A DNA stretch of 64,000 nt from Peptococcaceae bacterium CEB3 (GCA_001029295.1 LDXJ01000059.1:179411-243410); one strand, 5' to 3'. Counted from the stretch's first letter, positions 1 through 9,460 are shown. The notes: generated by a model from the letters alone, not told the origin. A program made the numbers and translations.

Positions 1-126
1 CGGGAACGTGTCTGCCCGCTGGGGAGGAGGAATGGTCGGCAAGGGTGTACTGACTGATTCAAAAGTGTCGGCAAGGCAGGGGTTAAAGTGATCTGCAAAT
101 TTGACAAAGAGGGGGAAAGGATAGTA

Positions 127-1170
127 ATGAGGTCAAAAAACATCAAGACGTTGGCGTTAACCGGGGGCATGATCCTGATGTCAGGTCTTCTACTGATAAC
201 GGGGTGTGGTCAGCAGAGCAGCCCAAAATCCAGTAGTACCGGACAGAACCAGAGTGGCCCAAGCATGGTCCTGAAATTTGGTGAGCTCAATCCTAAAGGA
301 CATCCGATAGTCCAGGGCATGCAAAAATTCGCGGATCTTGTCAAAGAGAAGACGAATGGACGCATTACGGTGCAGCTTTATCCCGGCGGTACGTTGGGGA
401 ACGAAAACACAGAAATGCAGTCCCTGCAAATGGGAGCTTTGGACTTGTACAGAGCCAACTCCATGACCCTGGCCGACTTCGGGGTCAAGCAGATGGCAGT
501 GTTCAGTCTACCCTATATCTTCAGTTCGAATGAGCAAATGTGGAAAGTGCTTGACGGTTCTATCGGCCAGCAGCTTTTGCAGGATGTGAATCACGCGAAC
601 TTGAAGATGAGGGCCCTGGCTTATTATGGAATCGGTTCACGGGACCTTTTCTCCTCCAAAAAACCGATCCGTACCGTGGGTGACCTGAAGGGCTTGAAGG
701 TTCGTGTTCCTCAGGATGAGGTCATGATGGCCATGGTGAAGGACCTTGGAGCTTCACCGACACCGACCGATTATAACGAGCTGTACAGCGCATTGCAGTC
801 CGGCGTAGTCGATGCCGCCGAAAACGATCCGGCGAGCTACATGAGTATGTCTTTCTACGAAGTTGGGAAATACCTGACTTTGGACCAACATACAGACGCT
901 CCGGGCGTGGTGCTCATGTCCCAGAAGACCTGGAACAAACTCAGCGCTTCCGATAGGAAGATTATTCAGGAATCTGCTTTGGAGTCATCACAATATGAGA
1001 GGAATGTGGATCACAAAGCAGAACAAGCCGCTCTGACCGCGGCCCAAGCGAAGGGCGTGACGGTCATTCCCGTTCCGGACAAAACGCCGTGGCAAAAAGC
1101 TATGGCTCCACTTTATGTCAAGTATGCCCAGTACCAAACCCTGATCGATCAAATCCGAAATACCAAATAG
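127..1170 (+). CDS. dctP: TRAP transporter substrate-binding lipoprotein, DctP family
   Basis: Extracytoplasmic solute receptor of a tripartite (TRAP) transporter, which captures an organic acid and hands it to the DctQM membrane pair encoded next. The chosen ATG follows an AAAGG ribosome site; a longer frame starts at 88, but its first 13 residues precede a normal signal peptide. Residues 1-26 form a basic and hydrophobic signal ending in the lipobox LITG-C, so Cys27 should be lipidated. The rest reads as a DctP fold, including the typical GDLKGLKVRVP segment around residues 190-200. The length of 347 residues is normal. The uronate genes downstream suggest a sugar acid or its derivative as ligand; this is inference. 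Confidence 0.93.
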   Translation: MRSKNIKTLALTGGMILMSGLLLITGCGQQSSPKSSSTGQNQSGPSMVLKFGELNPKGHPIVQGMQKFADLVKEKTNGRITVQLYPGGTLGNENTEMQSLQMGALDLYRANSMTLADFGVKQMAVFSLPYIFSSNEQMWKVLDGSIGQQLLQDVNHANLKMRALAYYGIGSRDLFSSKKPIRTVGDLKGLKVRVPQDEVMMAMVKDLGASPTPTDYNELYSALQSGVVDAAENDPASYMSMSFYEVGKYLTLDQHTDAPGVVLMSQKTWNKLSASDRKIIQESALESSQYERNVDHKAEQAALTAAQAKGVTVIPVPDKTPWQKAMAPLYVKYAQYQTLIDQIRNTK

Positions 1171-1279
1171 CCGAGACAAGGCTATTCCCTAGCTGGGTAA
1201 GTCCCCTGGAGCCAGCACTCAGCTCACCAACGGGCTGGTAGTTTGGGTTATTACCAGCCCGTTGTAAATTTCCTGGGAG

Positions 1280-1747
1280 GTGATTGCTCTGGATAAAGTG
1301 ATGAGATATTTGGATGTCATAGTTGAGGACCTAGGCATAGCAGCTTTGATCCTGATGATAGTTATCGTCAGTTTTTCCGTATTTTCACGGTACGTACTGA
1401 AAAGCACGCCGCCTTGGGTCGAAGATTCGGCACTGTCCGCTATGGTCTGGTTCGGTTTTTTGAGTATTAGCTACGGGATGCGAACTGACGCCCATATCCG
1501 GGTTACGGTGATTGATAAGTTGATTCCTAATGCGGTTTTCGCGAAAATACTTGATTGGTTTGTCTGGCTTATGCTGCTGGCATTTGGGATATTCCTAATC
1601 GTTGATGGCTCCGAAGTCTGCCAATTGACTGCGACCACTATTATGCCCGGACTTATGGTATCTTCAAGTTGGATGTTTGCCGCAGTGCCTGTTTCCGGGA
1701 TAGCCATAGTGTTGCAATTGCTGCAGAAAGTGAGGAAAATGGTATGA
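1280..1747 (+). CDS. dctQ: TRAP transporter small membrane subunit, DctQ family
   Basis: Four-helix small permease that pairs with DctM. Hydrophobic segments lie at about residues 15-35, 50-68, 90-112 and 125-150, with the family-typical SRYVL after the first helix and PPWVED following it. The start is uncertain. The GTG at 1280 overlaps the GGGAGG ribosome site, so a GTG at 1298 or the ATG at 1301, about 15 bases downstream of it, may be the real start. The last bases overlap the ATG of dctM as ATGA-type coupling, so the two subunits are translated together. Confidence 0.9.
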   Translation: MIALDKVMRYLDVIVEDLGIAALILMIVIVSFSVFSRYVLKSTPPWVEDSALSAMVWFGFLSISYGMRTDAHIRVTVIDKLIPNAVFAKILDWFVWLMLLAFGIFLIVDGSEVCQLTATTIMPGLMVSSSWMFAAVPVSGIAIVLQLLQKVRKMV

Positions 1748-3048
1748 TTACCAACATTCCGGCGGTTTGGTTGCTCATCGGCGGCTTTTTTCTCCTAATC
1801 ATCCTTAGGGTTCCGAGCGCCTTCGCTATGGCTTTGGCCTGCGTCATTACCACTTTATACCTGGGTTTGCCATTGGCGACGGTGGCGCAGAACATGGTGG
1901 CCGGGATGAACAGTTTCGTTTTGCTGACCATTCCCTTTTTTATCATCACCGGAGAAATCATGAGTGCCGGGGGTATCTCCGATAGGTTGATCGACTTTGC
2001 CAACGCTTTGGTAGGGCGGTTTCGCGGCGGTTTGGCCATGGTCAATGTCCTGGCCTGCATGTTCTTCGGGGGAATCACCGGTTCCTCAGCCGCAGATGCG
2101 TCTTCAATTGGCAGCATCATGATTCCGATGATGCGCAAGAAGGGCTATGAAGACGACTTCTCAACATCCGTGACTATGGCGGGTTCCGTTCAGGGAGTGT
2201 TGGTACCGCCCAGCCATAACATGATCATCTTTTCGGTGGCGGCGGGCGGGCTCTCTGTCGGACGTTTATTCCTGTCCGGAATTGTTCCGGGCGTTGTCCT
2301 AATGATTGCTTTGATGGTATTCAGCTACGCTTTAGCCGTGGTTCGCAAATATCCTGCGGGGGAGCCGATATCCCTGCGCAATGGGCTCAAGGCTTTTAAA
2401 GAATCTATTCTTGCCTTGCTGACCGTTGTGATTATCATGGTGGGGATTATCAGCGGAGTGTTTACAGCGACGGAGTCGGGCGCGATTGCGGCAATTTATG
2501 CGTTTATTATCACGTTTTTTGTTTACCGAAATATCCCGATGAGGGAGATCTTCCCCATTCTGAGAAGGACGCTTAAAACTCTCTCTATCATCATGATTCT
2601 CATTGGCAGTTCAGCGGCCTTCGGTTGGCTCATGTCTTACCTTCAGCTTCCAACCGTTGTGGCCGAGGCGGTTTTACGTATTTCGCACAATAGGTACATG
2701 GTTTTGCTGATCGTTGATGCCATTCTCCTGCCAATGAGCATGGTTCTAGACGGAGCTCCGCTGATTCTGCTCTGTACCCCGGTTCTTTTGCCTCTGATGA
2801 CCCAGGTCGGCGTGGATCCGGTTCAGTTCGGGGTTATCATGATGCTTAACCTGGGGATTGGGCTGTTGACTCCTCCGGTCGGGGCGACCATGTTTGTGGG
2901 GTGCGCCTTGAGCGGTATCTCCATGGAGAAGCTTACCAAGGCTTTATTGCCGTTTTATGCGGTCTTGGTCGTCATTCTGCTGGTGATCACATTCGTACCT
3001 GCTTTATCAATGTTCCTGCCCAACAAGATTATGCCGATTATACCGTAA
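1744..3048 (+). CDS. dctM: TRAP transporter large membrane subunit, DctM family
   Basis: Large 12-helix permease of the TRAP system that moves the ligand with sodium. At 434 residues it has the family's usual length and is hydrophobic throughout. It has the conserved GITGSSAADASSIG region near residue 120 and NLGIGLLTPPVG near residue 380, both characteristic of DctM. The ATG at 1744 overlaps the dctQ stop. An in-frame upstream ATG at 1669 lies inside dctQ and is not needed. Together with dctP and dctQ it forms a complete high-affinity uptake system heading the region. Confidence 0.94.
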   Translation: MITNIPAVWLLIGGFFLLIILRVPSAFAMALACVITTLYLGLPLATVAQNMVAGMNSFVLLTIPFFIITGEIMSAGGISDRLIDFANALVGRFRGGLAMVNVLACMFFGGITGSSAADASSIGSIMIPMMRKKGYEDDFSTSVTMAGSVQGVLVPPSHNMIIFSVAAGGLSVGRLFLSGIVPGVVLMIALMVFSYALAVVRKYPAGEPISLRNGLKAFKESILALLTVVIIMVGIISGVFTATESGAIAAIYAFIITFFVYRNIPMREIFPILRRTLKTLSIIMILIGSSAAFGWLMSYLQLPTVVAEAVLRISHNRYMVLLIVDAILLPMSMVLDGAPLILLCTPVLLPLMTQVGVDPVQFGVIMMLNLGIGLLTPPVGATMFVGCALSGISMEKLTKALLPFYAVLVVILLVITFVPALSMFLPNKIMPIIP

Positions 3049-3237
3049 GATGTAGAGGGGGGTGATGACAGAACTCGGGGAATGCAAACCGGTCATCCTG
3101 AATTGAGCCAGTGCCGATATGCATGTGCCGCGGGTGGGCCGGAAGTATTTCTTTTATCAGGAGACCGGGGAAAGGAGATCGGCGAAGGAACCCTGTGGAA
3201 CAGCATAGCGGTTTTAAACTGAAACGGAGGGAAAAAC

Positions 3238-4377
3238 TTGGACGGCAGAGAGAGATTGATTCTTACTTTAAAGGGTGAGACACCCGACAGGGTTCCCGTA
3301 AGTTTATTTGTGCAAGAAGAATTTCTGAGCTATATGTATCCCGGAAAAGCCGTGGACAGGGTGACTGATGCGGTGGCCTGTGCGGAGCACTTTGACTTCG
3401 ACCTTATGGCCCGCAGCAGGAAGTTCGAATACCCGCATTTTATGCGGAAGAGCTTTCCCAACTGGGAATTGAGCCTTCATACCGTCCGGGAAGCCGGCAA
3501 TTTCTACAAGACGTTTGAAATTCAAACACCCTTGAAAAAACTAAAACAGGTGGAAGCCGGACCAGATCTCGGGGACCAGACCGGAGGCGTACACCTCACG
3601 ACGATTGAATACCTTATCAAAGACGAATCGGATCTGGAAGCGTTCATCAAATACGCCCCCGCGCTCGATCAGGGAACGGTCGCGGAGATGGTTGAGTACT
3701 GCGCTTGGGCAAAACAGCAGATTGGCAGTTTAGGCCTGTCGGTGCCCTGGACGTGGGGGGGCATATTCAATCAAGCCTCCACCTATCGGGATGTCGCTGA
3801 ATTAATGATGGACCCCTACATCAACCCGGGATTCTATGTTCGGTATATGGATAAACTTACGGAGTTGTCGATGGAGTATAGTAGGGCCCTGGCCAGAGCT
3901 AACGGGGATGCTGTCGGTATCCAGGGAAACATTGCCAATTCCGCAATCATTGGGGAGAAGTTCTTTGATCAGTTTATTCTTCCCTATGAAAAGAGGTTGG
4001 TTGAGGCGATCCATCAGGAGGGTAGTTACACCGTCTATCACAACTGCGGTAGAGCCGAGGTTTTACAAACCAGTTATGTAGACATGGGCTTAACAGCGTG
4101 GGAAACGATTGCCGCTTATCCCCAGGGAGACAACGATCTTCAACGGGCAAAAGAAAATGTCGGAAAAAAACTTACCCTAATCGGAAATCTTGATCAGATC
4201 CATTTCTTAAAAACCGCATCCGAGGCCGAGTTGGTAAAAAAGGTGGAAGAAATGCTCGGTATCGGAAAGCCGGGCGGCCGGTACATTTTTGCCTGTTCCG
4301 ATTTTCTGGAGGTCGGCACACCGTTCGACAATGTCATCACTATTGTCCAAGCGGCGAAGCGGTTCGGTAACTACTAG
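3238..4377 (+). CDS. UroD-fold methyltransferase family protein (MtaA/CmuA-like)
   Basis: TIM-barrel protein of the uroporphyrinogen decarboxylase superfamily, 379 residues, starting at TTG with a GGAGGG site seven bases upstream. Members with an H-x-C...C zinc site transfer methyl groups to or from corrinoid proteins. Here His268-Asn-Cys270-Gly is followed by Cys353 in a GRYIFACSD segment, matching that pattern, whereas true HemE enzymes lack it. No heme pathway genes are nearby. A second UroD-fold gene follows, and a corrinoid protein (13443) ends the same gene run. I infer a corrinoid methyltransferase; the direction of transfer and the substrate cannot be told from sequence. Confidence 0.8.
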   Translation: MDGRERLILTLKGETPDRVPVSLFVQEEFLSYMYPGKAVDRVTDAVACAEHFDFDLMARSRKFEYPHFMRKSFPNWELSLHTVREAGNFYKTFEIQTPLKKLKQVEAGPDLGDQTGGVHLTTIEYLIKDESDLEAFIKYAPALDQGTVAEMVEYCAWAKQQIGSLGLSVPWTWGGIFNQASTYRDVAELMMDPYINPGFYVRYMDKLTELSMEYSRALARANGDAVGIQGNIANSAIIGEKFFDQFILPYEKRLVEAIHQEGSYTVYHNCGRAEVLQTSYVDMGLTAWETIAAYPQGDNDLQRAKENVGKKLTLIGNLDQIHFLKTASEAELVKKVEEMLGIGKPGGRYIFACSDFLEVGTPFDNVITIVQAAKRFGNY

Positions 4378-4424
4378 GTCCGGGGACTACTAATTGTAGA
4401 AAGTGTTTGCGGAGGTATGGACAA

Positions 4425-5459
4425 ATGAGTGTTCCGGTGGATATTACATTCCATGCTAGTTGGTGGGCCAAGCATGCGGGCATAGATTTTAGTCAAGAAT
4501 TCTTCAATGATCCTGATTATAGGCTTCAATGCGATGTGAAAATGAGAAGGACCTTATATGACAGGTTCGGTCATCTCGGTCTGGGTGAAAAGGACCCACG
4601 CCCCAGACCGATTGTGGGTTCTGATTTGTTGGCTTCGGGGTATTTGTATTCCGGAATTTTAGGGTGTGAAATAAGATATTTTCCCGACGCCCCGCCGGAG
4701 GTCATATGCGCCAACCTTTCCGGGCCAGAGGTCGATTCTCTGGTAGGTTTTAATATCGCTAAAAGCGGACTGTGGCTTGACACCGTCCGTCAATTCGAGT
4801 ATCTACGGAATAAATTCGGTTATGTGGACTCCCATATTAATCTGCAGGGTATTCAGAACCTAGCGCTGGATTTGAGAGGGAGTGAGCTTCTAATCGATTA
4901 TTCCGTGGTCCCTGAATTAGCTCACAAACTTATCAACATCTGTACAAAGATTACCGTCGACATCGGAAAATACCTTACATCTGTGTCTAAAGTTATGTCA
5001 CACGGGGTGACCGCCATCACACGCCAAACTATGCCGGGCGTCTATGTGACCTCAAATTGTACGGTTGAAATGGTATCACAAAAGATCTACGAGGATTTTC
5101 TCCTTGAGCCGGATATTTTACTTTCCAGCTACTTCAGGCCCTTTGGGATACACCATTGTGGGCAAACGATGGAGCATGTCGTAGAAGGCTACGCTAAGGT
5201 AAAGAATTTGGAGTTTGCCGAGGTAGGCGCAGGCTCGGATGTAGCCAAAGTGAGACAGGCTCTGCCCAATACGTTGCTCAACCTGCGCTATAGCCCGGTC
5301 AAGCTGAAGACGGCAAGCGCCGACGCGATTGCGAGGGATATCGCGGCGATGGCCGTCGGCGCCGGAAGGTTGTATTCGATCTCGTGCGTGGGAATCGACT
5401 CGGAGACTGAGGACCACAGGATAGAGGCTTTTATCAACTGTGTCAGGGATTTGAGGTGA
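4425..5459 (+). CDS. UroD-fold methyltransferase family protein, second copy
   Basis: Second UroD-superfamily protein, 344 residues, clearly diverged from the preceding one. The ATG at 4425 stands nine bases after GGAGG; an upstream in-frame TTG at 4407 precedes that ribosome site and is rejected. His243-His244-Cys245-Gly and a late Cys321 (SISCVG) keep the H-x-C...C zinc pattern of corrinoid methyltransferases. The N-terminus (DITFHASWWAKHAG) is typical of anaerobe UroD-like proteins that accompany corrinoid proteins. The pair could act as substrate:corrinoid and corrinoid:carrier enzymes, but which does which is not visible. A 131-base gap without a convincing gene separates it from the next CDS. 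Confidence 0.78.
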   Translation: MSVPVDITFHASWWAKHAGIDFSQEFFNDPDYRLQCDVKMRRTLYDRFGHLGLGEKDPRPRPIVGSDLLASGYLYSGILGCEIRYFPDAPPEVICANLSGPEVDSLVGFNIAKSGLWLDTVRQFEYLRNKFGYVDSHINLQGIQNLALDLRGSELLIDYSVVPELAHKLINICTKITVDIGKYLTSVSKVMSHGVTAITRQTMPGVYVTSNCTVEMVSQKIYEDFLLEPDILLSSYFRPFGIHHCGQTMEHVVEGYAKVKNLEFAEVGAGSDVAKVRQALPNTLLNLRYSPVKLKTASADAIARDIAAMAVGAGRLYSISCVGIDSETEDHRIEAFINCVRDLR

Positions 5460-5590
5460 AACGGAGAAAAATCAATGGCAAAGAGCTTTGTTGCAAAATA
5501 ACAGTCATAGCTGTTGCCTTGCTGACATTTGTGCCGGTTGCTTCCATGCGATTCGCCCGGGTGAAGATAGTTTTGGAAAGGGGCTGCTAA

Positions 5591-6670
5591 ATGTCACCGG
5601 AAACTTCAGCAAAAGTCGAACTTATCCGCTCTATGATAGCAGAAAAGGGCCTGGAAGGAATTGTTGTCAATGAGCAAGTCAATTTAGCCTGGTTGACGGG
5701 CGGCCGTTTTTTTGTCAATTCTGCCAGCACGACGGGTGTGGGCAGCATATGGATTGGTCTGGAACGCACGGAACTGATCGTGAACAACATTGAAGGCGAG
5801 CGCCTTTGGCAGGAAGAAGGTGCGGGGGACGTCTGTGATGCCTTTCAAACCTATCCCTGGTATGAAGAAGAACAGAGAAACAGGCTGATCAAAGAACGGA
5901 TTAATGGATTAACAGTGTCTACGGATCAATCATGGTCTGAGGAGTTCCTGGCTTTGCGGCTCAACCTTACTCTGCGCGAACAACAACGTTACCGTGAATT
6001 GGGCCGCTCCGCAGGCGAGGCGGTGGAATCCGCCGCTCGGGAATTCGTGCCGGGCGAGAGCGAGTACCAAGTCGCGGCGCGCCTGGCCCGGGCCGCGATG
6101 GAAAGGGGAATGGAGCCGATCGTCTGTCTCGTCGGCGGGGATGAGAGGACAAAATTGCGGCGCCATCCGCTTCCGACCACACACAAAATCGACAAGTACG
6201 CGCTTCTCGTCCTAAGCGGCAGGCGTTGGGGCCTCGTGGCTTCGGTCTCGCGCGCCGTGTACTTCGGCCGGATTCCGGCGGAGCTCACTCTAAAGCAACA
6301 GGCAGTCAATCAGGTGGATGCCGCGTATCTGGCCGCTTCGCGCCCTGGGGCGACCCTGGGAGAGGTTTTCAGAGCGGGGCAGGAAGCCTATGCCCGTCTT
6401 GGTTATAAGGGTGAGTGGCAATACCACCATCAGGGGGGCTTGGCAGGCTACCAAACCCGCGAAGTTAAAGCGACTGCGCAAACGGGACGAATTTTGGCCG
6501 TCGGTCAGGCCTTGGCTTGGAATCCCACCTTGCAGGGAACGAAAGCTGAGGACACTGTGCTTGTAGGCGAAAACGGCCTGGAGGTCTTGACAGCGACTGG
6601 CCTTTTCCCTACGGAAAAGATCGATATAAGCGGACAAAGTTTTTACCGCCCGCTTATACTGGAACGCTGA
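5591..6670 (+). CDS. M24-family (creatinase/aminopeptidase-fold) protein lacking metal ligands
   Basis: A 359-residue protein with a creatinase N-terminal domain (about 1-130) and a pita-bread M24 domain (about 140-355). The segment HHQGG at residue 279 is conserved, as in Xaa-Pro aminopeptidases and creatinase. The stretch that normally carries the two metal-binding aspartates (D-x-G...D-x-TR) reads LLVLSGRRWGLVASVSRAVYFG, so those aspartates are absent. Loss of metal is known for creatinase, which cleaves C-N bonds without metal, so a hydrolase acting on a non-peptide substrate is possible. It sits between the UroD pair and the uronate genes on the same strand, which suggests the same pathway. 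Confidence 0.78.
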   Translation: MSPETSAKVELIRSMIAEKGLEGIVVNEQVNLAWLTGGRFFVNSASTTGVGSIWIGLERTELIVNNIEGERLWQEEGAGDVCDAFQTYPWYEEEQRNRLIKERINGLTVSTDQSWSEEFLALRLNLTLREQQRYRELGRSAGEAVESAAREFVPGESEYQVAARLARAAMERGMEPIVCLVGGDERTKLRRHPLPTTHKIDKYALLVLSGRRWGLVASVSRAVYFGRIPAELTLKQQAVNQVDAAYLAASRPGATLGEVFRAGQEAYARLGYKGEWQYHHQGGLAGYQTREVKATAQTGRILAVGQALAWNPTLQGTKAEDTVLVGENGLEVLTATGLFPTEKIDISGQSFYRPLILER

Positions 6671-6686
6671 TTTAAGGAGGGGCAGG

Positions 6687-7013
6687 ATGCTTTCAAAGAA
6701 TGAAGTGGTTAGGGTCGGCTTGGTGGGCTACGGCATGTCCGGGCAGGCTTTTCACGCGCCGACTATTTCCTGCGTGCCCGAACTGACTCTGGCTAAAGTC
6801 GTGGAACGGCACGCCAAGAAGTCCAAAGAACGCTACCCCCAAGTTGAGGTTGTCGACAGCCCGGAGAAGCTGCCTTACCGCAACATCTATGGAGCGATTA
6901 CCGGTCGGGAAGAGCTGATTGTGAAGCCGGAGGAAGCCCGCAATGCCATTCGCATGATCGAAGCGGCAAAACAGAGCGCTCGGGGAAAGAAGGCCGTCGC
7001 GTTTTCTCTCTAG
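6687..7013 (+). pseudogene. Gfo/Idh/MocA oxidoreductase with large internal deletion
   Basis: This 108-residue frame joins the two ends of a Gfo/Idh/MocA NAD(P)-dependent dehydrogenase, a family normally about 340 residues long. Residues 1-55 are the Rossmann start (VGLVGYGMSGQAFHAP). Residues 60-108 match the C-terminal end (YRNIYGAITGREELIVKPEEARNAIRMIE). The roughly 230 residues between, with the catalytic EKP-type motif and the substrate domain, are missing without a frame change. Ribosome site and start codon are intact, so a short product may still be made, but it cannot be a working dehydrogenase. The intact parent presumably oxidised or reduced a sugar derivative in this pathway. Confidence 0.8.
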
Positions 7014-7070
7014 CTAGGCAAGGGAAAAATGGAAACAGACTAGATTAACATGGAATCGGAGGTAAGAATT

Positions 7071-7874
7071 ATGCAGTTGTTTTACAAGGGACAGGCCTAT
7101 CAAGGAAGACGCGATGTCATCGACCCGGCCGAACAAGGTTTGATGGGGCTCTCCACTCTCAAGTTGGCAAGCGGAGAAATTTACGAAGGCCAATCCGGAG
7201 CCTATGAGATCGGCCTTGTCATTTTAAGTGGCAGCGCGGATGTCGCTGTTGACGGTCAAACTTTTGCCGGACTGGGAAAACGAGCAAACGTCTTTGCCGG
7301 TCCTGCCGCAACCGTTTATATCTCGCGGGATAGTTCCTACCGGGTTCAAGGACAGAGTGCTGATTTTGAAGCGGCCCTTTGTCTGGTCAAGGCGGACAAG
7401 AAATTTGCTCCTTTCGTCGTCAGACCGGAAGAAGTGGACATAAACCACCGGGGCGGCCAATCTTGGAAGCGGGATGTCCACGATATCATTGTTGACGACG
7501 GGGAAGGAAAAGTGGACAAGATCGTTCTAGGCGAGACTTACGGCGCTCCCGGCAACTGGTCAAGTTTTCCTTCGCACAAGCATGATCGGTATATTCCCGG
7601 CGTGGAAACCGAACTCACAGAGATCTACTATTTCCGGGTCAAGCCGGAAAACGGATTCGGCGTGCAGATTCTCTATACCGAAGACCGTGAACTCGACGAA
7701 GCCTTTGTGATTAGGGACGACGATAGTGTGCTCATTCCTAAAGGGTATCACCCGGTCGTGACTCCCCCGTCGGTACAAGTTTACTATCTTTGGTTCTTGG
7801 CCGGAAACAAAGGACGGAAGATGCAGCCCAATGACGATCCCCAATACAAAGGCCTGCATGCTCTGGTAAAATAA
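7071..7874 (+). CDS. IolB/KduI-family 5-deoxy-glucuronate isomerase-like protein
   Basis: Double-cupin protein of 267 residues. IolB converts 5-deoxyglucuronate to 5-dehydro-2-deoxygluconate and KduI isomerises a keto-deoxy uronate. The segment FPSHKHDR at residues about 164-171 and the later HPVV near 227 are the expected metal-binding cupin histidines. The ATG at 7071 follows GGAGGT; the in-frame ATG at 7050 lies before that site. No uronate isomerase UxaC is seen in the window, although the next gene needs its product, so this protein may fill the isomerase step. That is inference; E. coli KduI has been reported to help hexuronate conversion. Confidence 0.82.
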   Translation: MQLFYKGQAYQGRRDVIDPAEQGLMGLSTLKLASGEIYEGQSGAYEIGLVILSGSADVAVDGQTFAGLGKRANVFAGPAATVYISRDSSYRVQGQSADFEAALCLVKADKKFAPFVVRPEEVDINHRGGQSWKRDVHDIIVDDGEGKVDKIVLGETYGAPGNWSSFPSHKHDRYIPGVETELTEIYYFRVKPENGFGVQILYTEDRELDEAFVIRDDDSVLIPKGYHPVVTPPSVQVYYLWFLAGNKGRKMQPNDDPQYKGLHALVK

Positions 7875-7933
7875 ACGCCCGTTGACAGGGCAAGCGGAAA
7901 ACTCCCTAGGGTAGGGAGATCGGAGGTAAAAAA

Positions 7934-9460
7934 ATGACTCAGAGATTAACGAGAGCCTTATTAGAGAGAGGTGGCTCCCTCCCTAACGGCCTGAAGGTTC
8001 CGGAATATCCGGCGGGTCTCCCCGAGAGGGTAATACAGTTTGGCGAAGGCAACTTCTTGCGCGCCTTCGTGGATTGGATGTTTGACGTGATGAACCGCAA
8101 GGGTCTGTTTAACGGCAAAATAGTTATCATCCAACCCCTAAACGAGGGTATGGTGGAGAGGCTGAGTCAACAGGATGGCCTGTACACCTTATTGTTGCGC
8201 GGAATTCGCGACGGGCAGCCGGAGACTGACGAGACGATTATCGGTTCAATCGGCCGGGGAATCAACATCTTCACCGACTGGGAGAAATATCTAAAGTGCG
8301 CGGAAAACCCCGACATCGAGTACGTGGTGTCCAACACCACCGAGGCGGGTATTGCCTATAACCCATTAGATCGCCCGACGGACTGCCCGCCCGCTTCGTT
8401 CCCGGGCAAGCTTGCGGTTTACCTTTATCATCGTTTTGAGTATTTCAAAGGAGACACTGCGAAAGGAATGGTGATTATTCCCTGCGAGCTCATTGATCGC
8501 AACGGGGACAACCTGAAGAAGATCGTCCTGCGCTTAGCGGTGGAGTGGAAACTACCGGCGGAGTTCTCGACCTGGCTCGAAGAGTACAATACGTTTGTTA
8601 ACACGCTGGTCGATCGGGTTGTTCCGGGTTATCCCAGAGACGAAGTGGCCGCACTAACAGAGCATTTGGGTTATGAAGATCAGATGCTCGACACCGGCGA
8701 ATTATTCCACCTCTGGGTGATTGAAGGCCCGCAGGAATTGCAAAAGAGGTTGCCCTTTAACGAAGCAGGGCTAAATGTCGTCTGGACGGATGATATGACA
8801 CCCTATCGGACTCTAAAAGTGCGCTTCCTGAACGGAAGCCATACCTCATGCGTTCCTGTGGCATTCCTCTACGGTCTTAACACGGTCAAGGAAATGGTGG
8901 ACCATCCCGTGTTGGGACAGTATCTCGAACAAATCATAGCCGAGGAAATCATGCCGTCTACAGGGATTGATCGGACGACGCAAAGGGACTACGCCGCCTC
9001 TGTCCTGGAAAGGTTCCGCAATCCATATATCAAGCATTATCTCTTGAGCATTCTTCTCAACTCCATTTCCAAATTCAAGACGCGAGTGCTTCCTTCCCTT
9101 CTTGGTTACATGGAGAAGACAGGGTTAATTCCGTTGAAGATCTGCTTCTCCCTGGCTTCTCTTCTCGCCCTCTTCCGCGGCAAAGTCGTGGGATCGACCA
9201 TGAAGTGTGTTCGGGGTGAGAGTGAATTCGAGATGCGGGATGATGTGGAAGTTCTTAAATTCCTGGAATCTGTCTGGTCAGAATGCGATCTGAGCCAGGA
9301 ATCGATTCTCAAGCTGGTGCGAAAAGTTTTGGCTCAAGTCGAGTTCTGGGGTCAGGACTTGACGGAAGTGAGCGGATTGGCCGAAGCCGTGGCGGCTGAC
9401 CTGCAGGCCATTGTCACCCAGGGGGAGGAGAAAGCTATTCAACGCACGATGCTCAAATAA
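7934..9460 (+). CDS. uxaB: Tagaturonate reductase
   Basis: NADH-dependent polyol dehydrogenase of the mannitol dehydrogenase family, 508 residues, which reduces tagaturonate to altronate. It matches E. coli UxaB along its length: RVIQFGEGNFLRAFVDW at the start, the SNTTEAGI and IIPCELIDRNGD segments, VDRVVPGYPRDE near residue 230, FLNGSHT near 300, and FRNPYIKHYLLSI near 360. The lysine of the family active site is expected in the TLKVRFLNGSHT region. The ATG follows GGAGGT. It is followed after 24 bases by uxaA in the usual pathway order, and it supports galacturonate-type or derived uronate as the catabolic entry. Confidence 0.96.
   Translation: MTQRLTRALLERGGSLPNGLKVPEYPAGLPERVIQFGEGNFLRAFVDWMFDVMNRKGLFNGKIVIIQPLNEGMVERLSQQDGLYTLLLRGIRDGQPETDETIIGSIGRGINIFTDWEKYLKCAENPDIEYVVSNTTEAGIAYNPLDRPTDCPPASFPGKLAVYLYHRFEYFKGDTAKGMVIIPCELIDRNGDNLKKIVLRLAVEWKLPAEFSTWLEEYNTFVNTLVDRVVPGYPRDEVAALTEHLGYEDQMLDTGELFHLWVIEGPQELQKRLPFNEAGLNVVWTDDMTPYRTLKVRFLNGSHTSCVPVAFLYGLNTVKEMVDHPVLGQYLEQIIAEEIMPSTGIDRTTQRDYAASVLERFRNPYIKHYLLSILLNSISKFKTRVLPSLLGYMEKTGLIPLKICFSLASLLALFRGKVVGSTMKCVRGESEFEMRDDVEVLKFLESVWSECDLSQESILKLVRKVLAQVEFWGQDLTEVSGLAEAVAADLQAIVTQGEEKAIQRTMLK

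Noticed and set aside
3238..5459. Heme biosynthesis HemE genes
   Set aside because: Zinc-type H-x-C motifs and the neighbouring corrinoid and uronate genes do not fit uroporphyrinogen decarboxylase; no other heme genes are present.
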